From: Paenibacillus mendelii | GTDB taxonomy: Bacteria; Bacillota; Bacilli; Paenibacillales; Paenibacillaceae | NCBI RefSeq assembly: GCF_024498075.1 | Contig: NZ_JANHOF010000002.1 | Span: 168,431-232,430 of the forward strand | Reading direction: 5' to 3' | DNA: 64,000 bases | Part shown: in pieces, positions 43,878 through 52,901 of the stretch | Numbering within the stretch: position 1 is the first letter of the stretch | How the letters are laid out: each line of letters starts with the position of its first letter | The notes under the pieces: generated by a model | Told to the model about the DNA's origin: nothing | Database searches by the model: none | The model's input: only the letters and a program-made list of their open reading frames with translations | Program-made: the position numbers and the translations under genes

Positions 43878-44549
43878 CTAAACGAGATTCGCCCATGCCA
43901 GTGCGGCAGAGGCTGTTTCTTTAAACTCGTCGCCGCGGAACGCCCCCAGCGACATCAGGAACATCGCCGTTACAATAACGAAAACGGCCATCCAAATGTA
44001 AGACGAGATGCGCTGTGCACGCGGTCCGACCGTAATTCCCCAGCTAACCAGGAACGCCCACATACCATTACTGAAGTGGAACACCGCAGATACAACACCG
44101 ATAATGTAGAAAATGAAAAATACCGGGTTGTTTGCAATGCCGTTCATCACGCCGCCAAGCTCATCATGTGTTACATTGCCAACCATGACTTGGTAGCGAG
44201 TTTGGTACAAATGCCAAACCACGAAGATGAACGTAATAACGCCCGATATGCGCTGCAGCGTAAATGCCCAGTTGCGCCCATATTGGTACTGACCTGTGTT
44301 CAAGTTCGATTGATAAGCGATATACAAGCCGTATACGCCGTGGAAGAGCAGCGGCAGCCAGATGCCGAACAGCTCCAAAAAGAAGACAAGCGGCAACCCA
44401 TTCAAGAAGTTCACGCTGTCTTTAAATCCTTGCGGTCCGCCTTCGACAGCCGCAAAGTTTGTCAGCATATGTTCAACGATGAACAAGCTGAGCGGGATCA
44501 CTCCGAGAAGGGAGTGAATCTTGCGCGATAAGTACGAATTTCCTTTCAT
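43878..44549 (-). CDS. sdhC: Succinate dehydrogenase cytochrome b558 subunit
   Basis: 223 residues with five transmembrane helices and haem-ligand histidines in HSLLGVIPLSLF, VEHML, HGVYG and VWHLYQ. It anchors SdhAB and carries two b haems in the type B enzyme. First gene of the operon; AAGGAG precedes the ATG. The upstream region is shared with a divergent LysR gene. Confidence 0.93.
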   Translation of the reverse strand: MKGNSYLSRKIHSLLGVIPLSLFIVEHMLTNFAAVEGGPQGFKDSVNFLNGLPLVFFLELFGIWLPLLFHGVYGLYIAYQSNLNTGQYQYGRNWAFTLQRISGVITFIFVVWHLYQTRYQVMVGNVTHDELGGVMNGIANNPVFFIFYIIGVVSAVFHFSNGMWAFLVSWGITVGPRAQRISSYIWMAVFVIVTAMFLMSLGAFRGDEFKETASAALAWANLV

Positions 44550-44675
44550 AACATCTGCGTTCTCCTTTCAATACTGTGGATACTTTTTCCGTCACCATTC
44601 GTCAAAACACCAAGTTTCATTGTAACCCCGACCCCTGACAGCGTCAACATGAAGCGTGACACATTTTAGCCACAC

Positions 44676-44749
44676 TTCACATCATACTCCTTTTGTGCTT
44701 ATAATGGAATTGCTTATTATCGATTAAAAGTTATAACCAATATGCATAA
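44676..44749 (+). promoter_or_regulatory. LysR promoter and T-N11-A operator, sdhC/lysR intergenic
   Basis: TTCACA (44676-44681) and TATAAT (44700-44705), 18 bases apart, point toward the LysR gene. A dyad TTAT-N11-ATAA (44731-44749) is a classical LysR-type box. The region lies between sdhC and the regulator gene, so the LysR protein may control both. Confidence 0.55.
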
Positions 44750-44770
44750 GCAGACAAAAGGGGGCGCGAA

Positions 44771-45664
44771 ATGATTCATGAATTGAATGTCTTTGCTGTC
44801 GTCGTCGATCAATCCAGCATGAATAAAGCCTCGACGCTGCTCAACCTGTCTCAGCCCGCGCTATCCCGCAAAATCGCGAAACTGGAAGAAGAGCTTGGCG
44901 TCGAGCTGTTCCGGCGAATCGGCAAAAGGCTGGAGCTGACGAGGATCGGCCAGCTCACCTATGAATACGCGATCGAGGTTCGTCAGCAGCATCTCCGTTA
45001 CTTGCAGTTGGTTGCGGAATACAAAGCGGCCGGCCGCACAACGCTAACGATCGGAGCCAGTCTGACGACGCTGCAAACAACGCTGCCCGATATGCTTCAA
45101 GCTCTGACGGAACGGAGTCCGGAGCTGGACATTAAAGCCATTACCGGTAAGACTCACGAGATCGTCACACTTGTCCGGGAGAAGAAAGCCGATGTCGGCA
45201 TCGTTGCCTCCCATATCGACGATCCGCAGCTGACATGCGTACCGCTATTCGACGACCACCTCATTCTCGTATTGCCCCGCAACCATTTCATCATGGATAA
45301 GGGCAAGCCGGAAATTCACGATCTGAATGGAATGCCGATGATTCTCTTCTCCAAGGGTACCTGGTATCGCATATTAACGGATGAGTTATTCGAGAAATAC
45401 CGGCTGCTCCCCGACGTTCGAATGGAAATCGATTCCTTCGAAGCGATTCTGAGGCTGCTGCATACTTGCCGTGCCGGTACCCTGCTGCCAAAATCCTATT
45501 TGCGGCCGCAGCTGCTGGCCGATAATGATCTCAGTGTGGTATCGATTCGTGAGCTTGAAGGAACGAAACGGACGACCTCGCTCATTCACGCTGAGCCGGA
45601 AAGTCTCAGCCCGACCGTTCGCTTATGGGTCGAGGGGCTCTCAACCTTCTATAAACGTTCTTAG
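44771..45664 (+). CDS. LysR-family transcriptional regulator, divergent from sdhCAB
   Basis: 297 residues. Winged helix with SMNKASTLLNLSQPALSRKIAKLEEELG at the N-terminus, then an effector-binding domain. AAGGGGG precedes the ATG. The divergent position next to sdhCAB suggests control of succinate dehydrogenase or a linked TCA function, though this is inference; in Bacillus, LysR proteins CcpC and CitR control TCA genes. The effector is unknown. Confidence 0.85.
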   Translation: MIHELNVFAVVVDQSSMNKASTLLNLSQPALSRKIAKLEEELGVELFRRIGKRLELTRIGQLTYEYAIEVRQQHLRYLQLVAEYKAAGRTTLTIGASLTTLQTTLPDMLQALTERSPELDIKAITGKTHEIVTLVREKKADVGIVASHIDDPQLTCVPLFDDHLILVLPRNHFIMDKGKPEIHDLNGMPMILFSKGTWYRILTDELFEKYRLLPDVRMEIDSFEAILRLLHTCRAGTLLPKSYLRPQLLADNDLSVVSIRELEGTKRTTSLIHAEPESLSPTVRLWVEGLSTFYKRS

Positions 45665-45689
45665 CGATCGTCAAGCAATCCGTGCCGCT

Positions 45690-45743
45690 GCAACAATAAA
45701 GGACAGAAACCGCCATGTATGCGGCCCTGTCCTTTATTGTTGC
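45690..45743 (+). terminator. Terminator of the LysR gene
   Basis: 17-bp perfect arms GCAACAATAAAGGACAG / CTGTCCTTTATTGTTGC, followed by CATTTTTC. Confidence 0.88.
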
Positions 45744-45761
45744 CATTTTTCACATCTGAAT

Positions 45762-45809
45762 CCGTTTCTCTCATTAAATAGCGTTCATTACCCTCTATTA
45801 ATGAGAAAC
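45762..45809 (-). other. Hairpin spanning the ktrA stop codon
   Basis: Arms CCGTTTCTCATTaAATAG (45762-45779) and CTATTAATGAGAAACGG (45793-45809) with one bulged base. The upstream arm contains the last ktrA codons and stop. No T run follows on the minus strand, so it may protect the mRNA 3' end rather than terminate. Confidence 0.6.
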
Positions 45810-46460
45810 GGACTCCTCAAATTGTTCAATCTGATTATTCGTGCCGATAACGACCATGATATCCTTCTCTGCAAGAACATCTGTAGCTGCCGGTGCAATG
45901 ATGATTCCACTGGGTTTGTTGATTGCCACGATGCTGCAGCCGAAACGCGCACGCGGATTAAGCTCCTGCAGTGATTTGCCGTTCAGGCATCTAGGGACCG
46001 CTAATTCCGCGATCGTATATTCTTTGGACAGCTCGATATAATCCAGCAGGTTCGGCGATACAAGCTGATGCGCAACCCGAATCCCCATATCCCGCTCCGG
46101 ATACACGACCCGATCAACGCCGATTTTCTCCAGCACCCGACCATGCAGCTCGCTCATCGCTTTGGCGACAACCTTCTTAACGCCTAGATCCTTAAGTAGA
46201 ATGGCGGTTAGAATGCTTGCCTGAATATCGTCGCCGATGGCCACGACCCCGCAATCGAAATTGCGGACGCCGAGCGAACGCAGCACTTCTTCATCGGTGG
46301 ACTCGGCCACGACGGCATGCGTCAGAATTTGACTCATGTCTTGGACCGCTTCCTCATCCTTGTCAATGCCGAGCACCTCATAATCCAGCTCGATAAGCTC
46401 CCTTGCCAAGCTGGAGCCGAAACGTCCCAGCCCAATAATAACAAATTGATTCGTCTTCAT
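45798..46460 (-). CDS. ktrA: KtrA-like RCK potassium uptake regulator
   Basis: 220 residues. RCK_N Rossmann domain with GLGRFGSSLA (nucleotide site) and D33 region, then an RCK_C domain. KtrA forms an octameric ring that gates KtrB and binds ATP/ADP; RCK_C can bind c-di-AMP, which inhibits uptake. AGGAGAG precedes the ATG, 20 bases after ktrB. With the riboswitch upstream, c-di-AMP would act at both RNA and protein levels. Confidence 0.92.
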   Translation of the reverse strand: MKTNQFVIIGLGRFGSSLARELIELDYEVLGIDKDEEAVQDMSQILTHAVVAESTDEEVLRSLGVRNFDCGVVAIGDDIQASILTAILLKDLGVKKVVAKAMSELHGRVLEKIGVDRVVYPERDMGIRVAHQLVSPNLLDYIELSKEYTIAELAVPRCLNGKSLQELNPRARFGCSIVAINKPSGIIIAPAATDVLAEKDIMVVIGTNNQIEQFEESVSH

Positions 46461-46480
46461 TCTCTTCTCTCCTACTTTCC

Positions 46481-47824
46481 CTATCCAATCGTAATTTTAC
46501 CTTCCGGATACCGGAACAATTCTTTCTCTGTACGCGGACCTAGCGCATATGCAAGCGTGAGCGGGCCGAGCCGTCCGGTAAACATCATGAATGCGATGAC
46601 AATCTTGCCGAACATGGTCAGCTCCGGCGTTACCCCGAGCGATAGGCCTACTGTGCCGAATGCCGAGGTTGTTTCGAACAAAATTTTGAGGAAAGCTTGA
46701 TCCTCCGTGGTCGACAACAGCATCGTGACAAAAATAACAAGGGCGAGCGATAACAGCGTGATCGTCAATGCTTTAAAAATACGCTCGCGTCCCAGCCGCA
46801 TATTGAACATGACGATATCTTCTTTCCCCCGAATCATCGCGATGACCGCACCGATCAGCGTCGCGAAGGTGGTTGTCTTGATCCCGCCACCCGTCGATCC
46901 TGGCGATGCCCCGATAAACATAAGAATAACGATAAAAAACTGGGTGGCTTGCCGGAGCTGGCTCAAGTCAACCGTATTAGGACCGGCTGTCCTTGGAGCT
47001 ACTGACTGAAAGAAGGAAGCCCATATTTTACCATCCCACCCGAGCGCGCCGAGTGTATGTTCATTCGTAAATTCAAAGACGAAGATGACGATCGTGCCTA
47101 TAGCCAGCAGCGCTCCGGTCATGGACAGGACCACTTTAGAATGCAAGGACAACCGCTTCTTGTGACGGAACTCAATCACATCCGACATCACGATGAACCC
47201 AATGCCTCCCAGAATAATGAGCAGCATGGCGACCATATTAATAACCGGATCATTCACATATTGCGTAAAGCTGACGAACGGCGTCCCGAACTGGCCGAAC
47301 AAATCGAAGCCCGCATTGTTGAACATCGATATGGCATGCCATATGCCGAAATAGATTGCTTTTCCAAGCGGTAAATCGAAGGACCAGCGGATTGCGAACA
47401 GCACGGCTGCTGCCGCTTCAATGGATAAGGAATAAATCATCACTTTCCGGATGAGCCTAATAATCCCTTCCATGCTGCTCTGGTTCATCGCTTCCTGCAG
47501 CACGAGCCGTTCCTTCAGGGAAATCCGCTTCCGCAGCATGATGGCAAACAACGTTGACACCGTCATGAAGCCGAGACCGCCGATCTGAATAAGCGTCACA
47601 ATAATAATTTGTCCTGGAACCGAGTAATGGCTCCCTGTATCCACAGTAACTAAGCCCGTAACGCAAGTAGCCGAGGTAGCCGTAAACACCGCGTCAATGT
47701 ATGGCGTACTCGTGCCGTCGGCAGAAGCGAACGGCATCGATAGCAGCAAGCCTCCAAGTAATATAATGAGCGCGAAGCCCGTTACGAGAATGCGAGGCGG
47801 TGACCAACGGGACAGTTTGTACAA
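46481..47824 (-). CDS. ktrB: KtrB/TrkH-family potassium channel subunit
   Basis: About 447 residues with four M1-P-M2 repeats; the pore loops read TSATCVTGL, NNAGFDLFG, PRTAGPNT and TSAFGTVGLSLG, each keeping the selectivity glycine. It conducts K+ with KtrA. I prefer the TTG at 47824, 8 bases after GGAGG; a GTG at 47839 abuts its site. First gene of ktrB-ktrA, behind a c-di-AMP riboswitch. Confidence 0.92.
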   Translation of the reverse strand: MYKLSRWSPPRILVTGFALIILLGGLLLSMPFASADGTSTPYIDAVFTATSATCVTGLVTVDTGSHYSVPGQIIIVTLIQIGGLGFMTVSTLFAIMLRKRISLKERLVLQEAMNQSSMEGIIRLIRKVMIYSLSIEAAAAVLFAIRWSFDLPLGKAIYFGIWHAISMFNNAGFDLFGQFGTPFVSFTQYVNDPVINMVAMLLIILGGIGFIVMSDVIEFRHKKRLSLHSKVVLSMTGALLAIGTIVIFVFEFTNEHTLGALGWDGKIWASFFQSVAPRTAGPNTVDLSQLRQATQFFIVILMFIGASPGSTGGGIKTTTFATLIGAVIAMIRGKEDIVMFNMRLGRERIFKALTITLLSLALVIFVTMLLSTTEDQAFLKILFETTSAFGTVGLSLGVTPELTMFGKIVIAFMMFTGRLGPLTLAYALGPRTEKELFRYPEGKITIG

Positions 47825-47873
47825 AGAATCAGCCTCCACCCTTTATTTGGATCTAAGTACGGTTTTCGGACAC

Positions 47874-48085
47874 AAAAAAAAGCACTGGACGCCCAATGCT
47901 GTTTGCGATGAGTCCTGTTCCATACAGCCTACGAGGTTAGCTGACGGATTCGGGCCTGGAAAGGCAGCCCTATTCGCATCCGCGCCTGTGACGCAGCTGC
48001 AAAATTCACCCCTTGTAACCCTTCGCTGGCAGCGATGCTGGGTTACAATATGGTTCCCCCGTTTTCGTTAGAAATTCGGCTGAGC
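47874..48085 (-). promoter_or_regulatory. ydaO/yuaA-type c-di-AMP riboswitch upstream of ktrBA
   Basis: On the minus strand the aptamer starts AGCCGAATTTCTAACG, has GGGGGAACCA, GGGGTGAAT, and closes with CCGAATCCGTCAGCTAACC and TCGTAGGC (about 48085-47925). A terminator GCACTGG/CCAATGC with an eight-T run follows (47899-47874). High c-di-AMP should stop ktrBA transcription. Confidence 0.93.
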
Positions 48086-48101
48086 TATTCAATTCGTTCC
48101 C

Positions 48102-48130
48102 ATTATAAGGTCCGGCATAAAAAACACCAA
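48102..48130 (-). promoter_or_regulatory. ktrBA promoter
   Basis: TTGGTG (48130-48125) and TATAAT (48107-48102), 17 bases apart on the minus strand, just ahead of the c-di-AMP aptamer. Confidence 0.7.
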
Positions 48131-48335
48131 ACGGAAAACATACAGAAAAAGAACCGAATAGCGCCAAATTGACGTAGTGAATAGGGCAAATCGAAGCCAT
48201 GCGAGTTTTCTTAATCGATTATCTCGTCCGCATCGCGAAATAAGCGGTTACATGGATATTTTCTGCATAGAATGATATGGTACAAGTATATTTTTTGCTT
48301 CTTGTGCCGATCCATACAGTCGAAGAGGTGAGCTC

Positions 48336-49949
48336 ATGTATCTAACTGACACACAGCCCAATTGGAAAAGGTATGCTTGGTTTGCCGCAGTATGCGCCGT
48401 AATCTATCTGGTGGTGCAAATCGTTCCCGTGACCGCCGATGCATTCTTTGGCACAAGCAGCGAGCAGGTCATCAAGAAGAGCGCTGCGGAGCACGCCGCC
48501 GCGGAATTTGCGCAGAGCCAGTTCAATCAGGTACCGGAGAATACGCATGCGGTACATCAATCGAACAGTCTGCTGTATGGCTATTTATCCAAACAAAAGC
48601 GGTTAAGCGATTATGAGAAGCGCTATGGTGCCAAATTCCCGACAGATACGTACCAGGTATCGGCCAGCATGCCTGATGGAAGCACCATGTTTATTTATGT
48701 CCATATGGAGAACGGAGCTGTCGTCGCATGGAACCGCAAGGACGGAGAGAAGAAGCCGGGTTCTTCCTTCGAGAAGCGGGTGGATGCCGCAGTTGCCTTT
48801 GCCGTCAGTCAAGGATTTGCTAAAGAAGCGATTCAAGCCGACAAGAAGCCGCTTACCGATGGTACGGTTCAATTGTACATAAGCGGTCAGGACATCGATG
48901 AGGCCAAGCTGAGACTATCTATCCGCACGGAGGAACTGTCCGGCGGCCAAACGGTTATCACAGGCTATAAACCCGCGTTCGTCGTACCCGCTCATTATGA
49001 GTCCTACGTGAACGAACAATCCAAACTCGCGTCCAAGCTCTCGCTGATCGGCAGCATTCTCCTATCGATCGTCCTATTTGTACTTGCCATTGTGTATGGC
49101 GCTTTATACCGCCGGCATACCTCCTTTTTTCGGGGCCTGACATTGACCGGTATATTTCTCGCGTTTTATTTGGTTAATAATATCAACATGACCGACGGAC
49201 TCATCGCCAGCTTCGGGGAAGACCCGAATGCTTCCGAGTTCGCAGTCATAGCGATCGCCCTTACCTGTATCGTCACCGTCGTCATGGCTGCGGCGGTCTA
49301 CTTCTCGCTTGTCGCCGGCGACGGATTATGGCGCTCCATGGGCCGTAATTTATGGCCGCGCATGGGGGAGCCAGGTTACGGGACGCATGTCTGGCGCAGC
49401 ATGTGGCTAGGTTACTTGATCGCCCTCATTCTGCTCGGCGCTCAAACGGTCATCCTGCTTGTCATCGAGAAAGCATCAGGCGCATGGTCGACGACGGACG
49501 TCACCCAGTCCCCTTATAATTTCGCCGCACCCTGGCTGTTTCCGCTGCTCGCCTGGTGTGCTGCCATTTCGGAGGAGGCCGTATACCGTTTCTTCGGCAT
49601 CGGTATTTTGAAACGCTGGATCCGCAATACGTTCGTTGCTTCACTCATTCCATCCGTCATTTGGGCTCTGGGCCATGTGACCTACCCGATCTTTCCCGCG
49701 ACAACGCGGCTATTCGAGCTTACGATAATCGGTCTTGCTTTCAGCTACGTGTTTCTGCGCTACGGTCTAATCACGGTCATCTTCGCGCATGCGATATTCA
49801 ACAGCATCATGATGGCCATATCCCTCCTGTTCATGGGATCGGCGTTTAATATCCTCATGGGTATCATCTACATCGTTCTGCCCATCCCGATTGCGATCTT
49901 GATCCGCTATAGGCATAATAGGGCGCCTGTTCGCGAGATCAAGATGTAG
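48336..49949 (+). CDS. CPBP-family intramembrane glutamic protease
   Basis: 537 residues. One N-terminal transmembrane helix, a roughly 190-residue extracytoplasmic region, then about seven helices. The CPBP (CAAX protease/abortive infection) signature is complete: EEAVYR with tandem glutamates, a first histidine in ALGHVTYP and a second in FAHAIFNS. Such proteins are membrane proteases; substrates are usually unknown. The large N-terminal domain is longer than in minimal family members. Convergent with uvrC. Confidence 0.85.
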   Translation: MYLTDTQPNWKRYAWFAAVCAVIYLVVQIVPVTADAFFGTSSEQVIKKSAAEHAAAEFAQSQFNQVPENTHAVHQSNSLLYGYLSKQKRLSDYEKRYGAKFPTDTYQVSASMPDGSTMFIYVHMENGAVVAWNRKDGEKKPGSSFEKRVDAAVAFAVSQGFAKEAIQADKKPLTDGTVQLYISGQDIDEAKLRLSIRTEELSGGQTVITGYKPAFVVPAHYESYVNEQSKLASKLSLIGSILLSIVLFVLAIVYGALYRRHTSFFRGLTLTGIFLAFYLVNNINMTDGLIASFGEDPNASEFAVIAIALTCIVTVVMAAAVYFSLVAGDGLWRSMGRNLWPRMGEPGYGTHVWRSMWLGYLIALILLGAQTVILLVIEKASGAWSTTDVTQSPYNFAAPWLFPLLAWCAAISEEAVYRFFGIGILKRWIRNTFVASLIPSVIWALGHVTYPIFPATTRLFELTIIGLAFSYVFLRYGLITVIFAHAIFNSIMMAISLLFMGSAFNILMGIIYIVLPIPIAILIRYRHNRAPVREIKM

Positions 49950-50027
49950 CACTCAGCTATTGTGCATAAGCTGAATGTATAAGCCCTCCAGCGTATGAAA
50001 GGCGCAGTGCGCATGGGCAAAGAAAAG

Positions 50028-50058
50028 AAGGAAGAACCGGTTTTACGGTTCTTCCTTC
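50028..50058 (-). terminator. uvrC terminator
   Basis: GAAGGAAGAACCG/CGGTTCTTCCTTC 13-bp arms; the upstream arm contains the last uvrC codons. TTTTCTTT follows on the minus strand. Confidence 0.85.
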
Positions 50059-52016
50059 AGCGCTTCAAGTATTTGAGCGGCGAGCTTCTCGCCAATCGAC
50101 AGAGGCCGGAAATCCTCGATTTCGGCTTCTTTTATTTTTTTGATGGAGCCAAAGTGCTTCAGCAGCAGCTTACGTCGCTTCTCGCCGATTCCGGGAATCG
50201 CGTCCAATCGGGATGCAATCATCGACTTGCCCCTCTGCTCGCGGTGGAATGTGATCGCGAATCGATGCACCTCATCCTGGATCCGCTGCAGCAAGTAAAA
50301 TTCCTGGCTATCCCTGGCCAGCGGAATGATGACCGGCGGATCGCCGCACATCAGCTGCGCGGTCTTATGCTTGGCATCCTTCACGATCCCGCATACCGTA
50401 ACGTTAAGCCCCAGCTCATTCTCCAGCACGTCCAGCGCTGCCGATATCTGACCCCGCCCTCCGTCCACGACAATGAGGTCAGGCAGCTGCAGCCCTTCCT
50501 TCATCACACGCTCGTAACGTCGGCGGATGACCTCGCGCATCGTCTCGTAATCATCCGGACCTTGTACGGTTCGCACCTTATACTTCCGGTATTCCTTCTT
50601 GTCCGGCTTCCCATCGGTGAAGACAACCATCGCAGATACCGGGTCCGTGCCCTGTATATTCGAATTATCGAATGCTTCGATCCGGCGGATACCCGGCATC
50701 CCGAGAGCTTGCGCAAGTCCCTCCGAAGCCTTGGAGGTCCGCTGTTCATCCCGTTCGATGAGCTGGAACTTCTCACCGAGCGTCACCTTCGCATTGTCCA
50801 CCGCCATGGCTACAACATCCTTCTTCCGGCCGCGCTGAGGCATGAACACCTTCACCTTCAGCCATTTCTGCAGCGATGAACGTATTTCATCTCCAGCCGA
50901 GCCGGGAGCCGCTTCGCCATCATCCGTCTCGTCTACGTTCAGCTCATCCTGACTACTCGGTTCAGCAGGAACCTGAACCGCTTCAAAGGCTTCAGCGGCT
51001 TGCGGCCGTTCTTCTCTCGCTTGCTCGCCGGCTTCTTCCGGTGCCGCGGGAAGCAGAATCTCCTTCGGCAGCGCTGGATTATCGCTGTAGTATTGCGTGA
51101 CGAACGTCATGAAATCGTCGTATGCTTCCCCGTAGTACGGAAACATCGTCGCACGGCGCTCGATCAATTTCCCTTTGCGCATGTACATGATTTGCACACA
51201 CATCCAGCCTTTGTCCACGGCAAATCCGAAGACATCGCGGTCCATTGCGTCCGTGAGCGTTATTTTTTGTTTCTCCATCACCGCATCGATCGCGAGCAGT
51301 TGATCTCGGAATTCTTTGGCCCGCTCAAATTCCAGCGCTTCCGCTGCGGCTTCCATTTTCCCTTGAAGCGTCCGTTTGACTTCCTCATGCCCCCCATTTA
51401 GAAAACGGGTAATTTCATGCACCATCGCTTCGTAGGTGCCTGGTTCCACTTCAAATTCACAAGGCGCTACACATTGACCCAGATGATAGTACAGGCAAAC
51501 CTTGTCCGGCAGTGTGTTGCATTTGCGCAGCGGATAGAGCCGGTCGAGCAGCTTCTTCGTCTGCTGTGCCGCAAACGCATTCGGATAGGGACCGAAATAT
51601 TTGCCTTTGTCCTTTACGATCCGCCTTGTCACCTCTAGCTTCGGATGCTTCTCGCTTGTAATTTTGATATATGGAAACGTCTTATCGTCCTTAAGGAGCA
51701 CATTGTAACGCGGGTGATATTGCTTGATCAGATTGCACTCCAGAATGAGTGCCTCCATGTTGCTCGATGTGACGATATATTCGAAATCACGAATTTCCGA
51801 TACTAGACGCTGTGTTTTTCCGTTATGGCTGCCATTGAAGTACGAGCGCACGCGATTCTTCAGAACCTTCGCTTTCCCTACGTAAATAATGGTGCCTTCC
51901 CCGTTCTTCATCAGATAACAGCCCGATTGATCGGGAAGCAGCGCGAGCTTGTTGCGAATTCGCTCCGAAGCCTGTTTACGCTCTTCCTCCAAGCCCGTTA
52001 CTTGGCTTTCCTCCAT
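50043..52016 (-). CDS. uvrC: Excinuclease ABC subunit C
   Basis: 657 residues, longer than the usual ~600. GIY-YIG nuclease ([18 protein letters not shown]), UVR domain (about 200-235), RNase H-like nuclease domain with [15 protein letters not shown], and C-terminal tandem HhH ([17 protein letters not shown]). It makes both incisions in nucleotide excision repair. An acidic, Ala/Glu/Gln-rich insertion occupies about 322-378. AGGAGGGGG precedes the ATG at 52016; the longer frame to 52139 has no support. uvrA and uvrB are not adjacent. Confidence 0.94.
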   Translation of the reverse strand: MEESQVTGLEEERKQASERIRNKLALLPDQSGCYLMKNGEGTIIYVGKAKVLKNRVRSYFNGSHNGKTQRLVSEIRDFEYIVTSSNMEALILECNLIKQYHPRYNVLLKDDKTFPYIKITSEKHPKLEVTRRIVKDKGKYFGPYPNAFAAQQTKKLLDRLYPLRKCNTLPDKVCLYYHLGQCVAPCEFEVEPGTYEAMVHEITRFLNGGHEEVKRTLQGKMEAAAEALEFERAKEFRDQLLAIDAVMEKQKITLTDAMDRDVFGFAVDKGWMCVQIMYMRKGKLIERRATMFPYYGEAYDDFMTFVTQYYSDNPALPKEILLPAAPEEAGEQAREERPQAAEAFEAVQVPAEPSSQDELNVDETDDGEAAPGSAGDEIRSSLQKWLKVKVFMPQRGRKKDVVAMAVDNAKVTLGEKFQLIERDEQRTSKASEGLAQALGMPGIRRIEAFDNSNIQGTDPVSAMVVFTDGKPDKKEYRKYKVRTVQGPDDYETMREVIRRRYERVMKEGLQLPDLIVVDGGRGQISAALDVLENELGLNVTVCGIVKDAKHKTAQLMCGDPPVIIPLARDSQEFYLLQRIQDEVHRFAITFHREQRGKSMIASRLDAIPGIGEKRRKLLLKHFGSIKKIKEAEIEDFRPLSIGEKLAAQILEALKEEP

Positions 52017-52239
52017 CCGTCTCCCCCTCCTAAAGCGAAACGCATTCATGTGCAATAACTCGGTTATAGTCACTCTTCTTATTGTAACATAGCGAACCCC
52101 TGTTTGCGTAATGGAGAGTAATGACTTGCCTAAAGGCATGAAGTTGCCTCACAATTGTCACGAACGGCGGCTTTACATTTATTCGGATTGTTGGGTATAC
52201 TAAGGGGAACAAACGTCGCCCGAGGAGGAAATTGTACAC

Positions 52240-52386
52240 ATGGAGAATGTTAGAGACCCGCGCGAGCACGTAAACGAAGAACCCCGCAACGATTTTTTTG
52301 ACGTTGCCATCGGTTTTGGCGGTTTCTTCGGGGTCATGTTCGTCGTGTTCGCCGCAGCGGTAATCGTGAAATTCATCATTTCATAA
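52240..52386 (+). CDS. YqzM-like small membrane protein
   Basis: 48 residues: a polar N-terminus (MENVRDPREHVNEEPRND) and a single hydrophobic helix (about 22-47). GAGGAGG lies 11 bases before the ATG and a terminator follows the stop by 14 bases. The layout and sequence resemble the YqzM family of Bacilli, which has no known function. Below the usual gene-finder length cut-off. Confidence 0.7.
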   Translation: MENVRDPREHVNEEPRNDFFDVAIGFGGFFGVMFVVFAAAVIVKFIIS

Positions 52387-52400
52387 TGAATTTGAGAACG

Positions 52401-52434
52401 AAGCTTCGATCGCTCATCCGATCGGGGCTTTTTT
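52401..52434 (+). terminator. Terminator of the YqzM-like gene
   Basis: AAGCTTCGATCG / CGATCGGGGCTT stem followed by a run of seven T residues. Confidence 0.88.
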
Positions 52435-52454
52435 TCGTGGTCTCTTGGCCCGGG

Positions 52455-52483
52455 TTGACAAACACCGGTCTGAGGCATACAAT
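52455..52483 (+). promoter_or_regulatory. Strong sigma A promoter of a short transcript
   Basis: A consensus TTGACA (52455-52460) and TACAAT (52478-52483) with the optimal 17-base spacer. The transcript would start near 52490 and end at the terminator at 52663-52704, about 215 bases. Confidence 0.8.
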
Positions 52484-52519
52484 AAGCCGTACAGAATATG
52501 GAAGGAGGCTGATGTAGAT

Positions 52520-52603
52520 ATGTACAACGACACAATTGCAGGTTCCGTAACGTCAATTGCATACGCAGCGGTCTCTCCCGGAATGGTCGTCATAGCCGGA
52601 TAA
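52520..52603 (+). CDS. 27-residue hydrophobic peptide in its own transcription unit
   Basis: Begins MYNDTIAGSV and is rich in Ala, Val, Ile, Gly and Ser, with a hydrophobic C-terminal half. AAGGAGG lies 11 bases before the ATG. It is enclosed by a near-consensus promoter and a 16-bp terminator. Downstream of the stop, TTCGAATGTGT pairs with ACACGTTCGAA. The unit could equally be a structured small RNA. No family recognised. Confidence 0.5.
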   Translation: MYNDTIAGSVTSIAYAAVSPGMVVIAG

Positions 52604-52662
52604 GCACGATTCGAATGTGTGTCACACCGTGGTACACGTTCGAAAGTCTTTCCAGCATCGCC

Positions 52663-52704
52663 ATAGCCGCAAGAAACCGCATAGGTTTCTTGCGGCTATT
52701 TTAT
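52663..52704 (+). terminator. Terminator of the short unit
   Basis: 16-bp perfect arms ATAGCCGCAAGAAACC / GGTTTCTTGCGGCTAT with a 5-base loop, followed by TTTATTTG. Confidence 0.92.
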
Positions 52705-52721
52705 TTGTGCAGCCCGCATCT

Positions 52722-52853
52722 CCTGATCTGCCTGTCCCTCGCTTTAAGTGACATGCAGATCAGGATGTGTCCGGCGCACCGTTTAGGGTACTCTCGTTCC
52801 AACGAGTGACGCTAGGCAATAAAACCGCAGGGAATCTCCCTGCGGTTTTTTAT
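52722..52853 (+). other. Second run of hairpins before rsgA, ending in a terminator
   Basis: A 15-bp stem with one mismatch (52722-52736 / 52750-52764), a small CTCGTT/AACGAG hairpin (52793-52806), and a terminator AAAACCGCAGGGA/TCCCTGCGGTTTT plus T run (52821-52853). No ORF of note and no clear promoter. It may be the 3' part of a longer RNA that reads through the previous terminator. Confidence 0.55.
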
Positions 52854-52901
52854 TGTCTAGTCCTAACCCACAAACCTAAAAAAGAGGAGCACACCCTATC
52901 C

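Noticed and set aside
48336..49949. Phage-defence (abortive infection) role for the CPBP protein
   Set aside because: The Abi name is historical; the neighbours are housekeeping genes and nothing else indicates defence.
49995..50879. 294-residue ORF opposite uvrC
   Set aside because: Shadow frame in a GC-biased gene; no ribosome site or recognisable domain.
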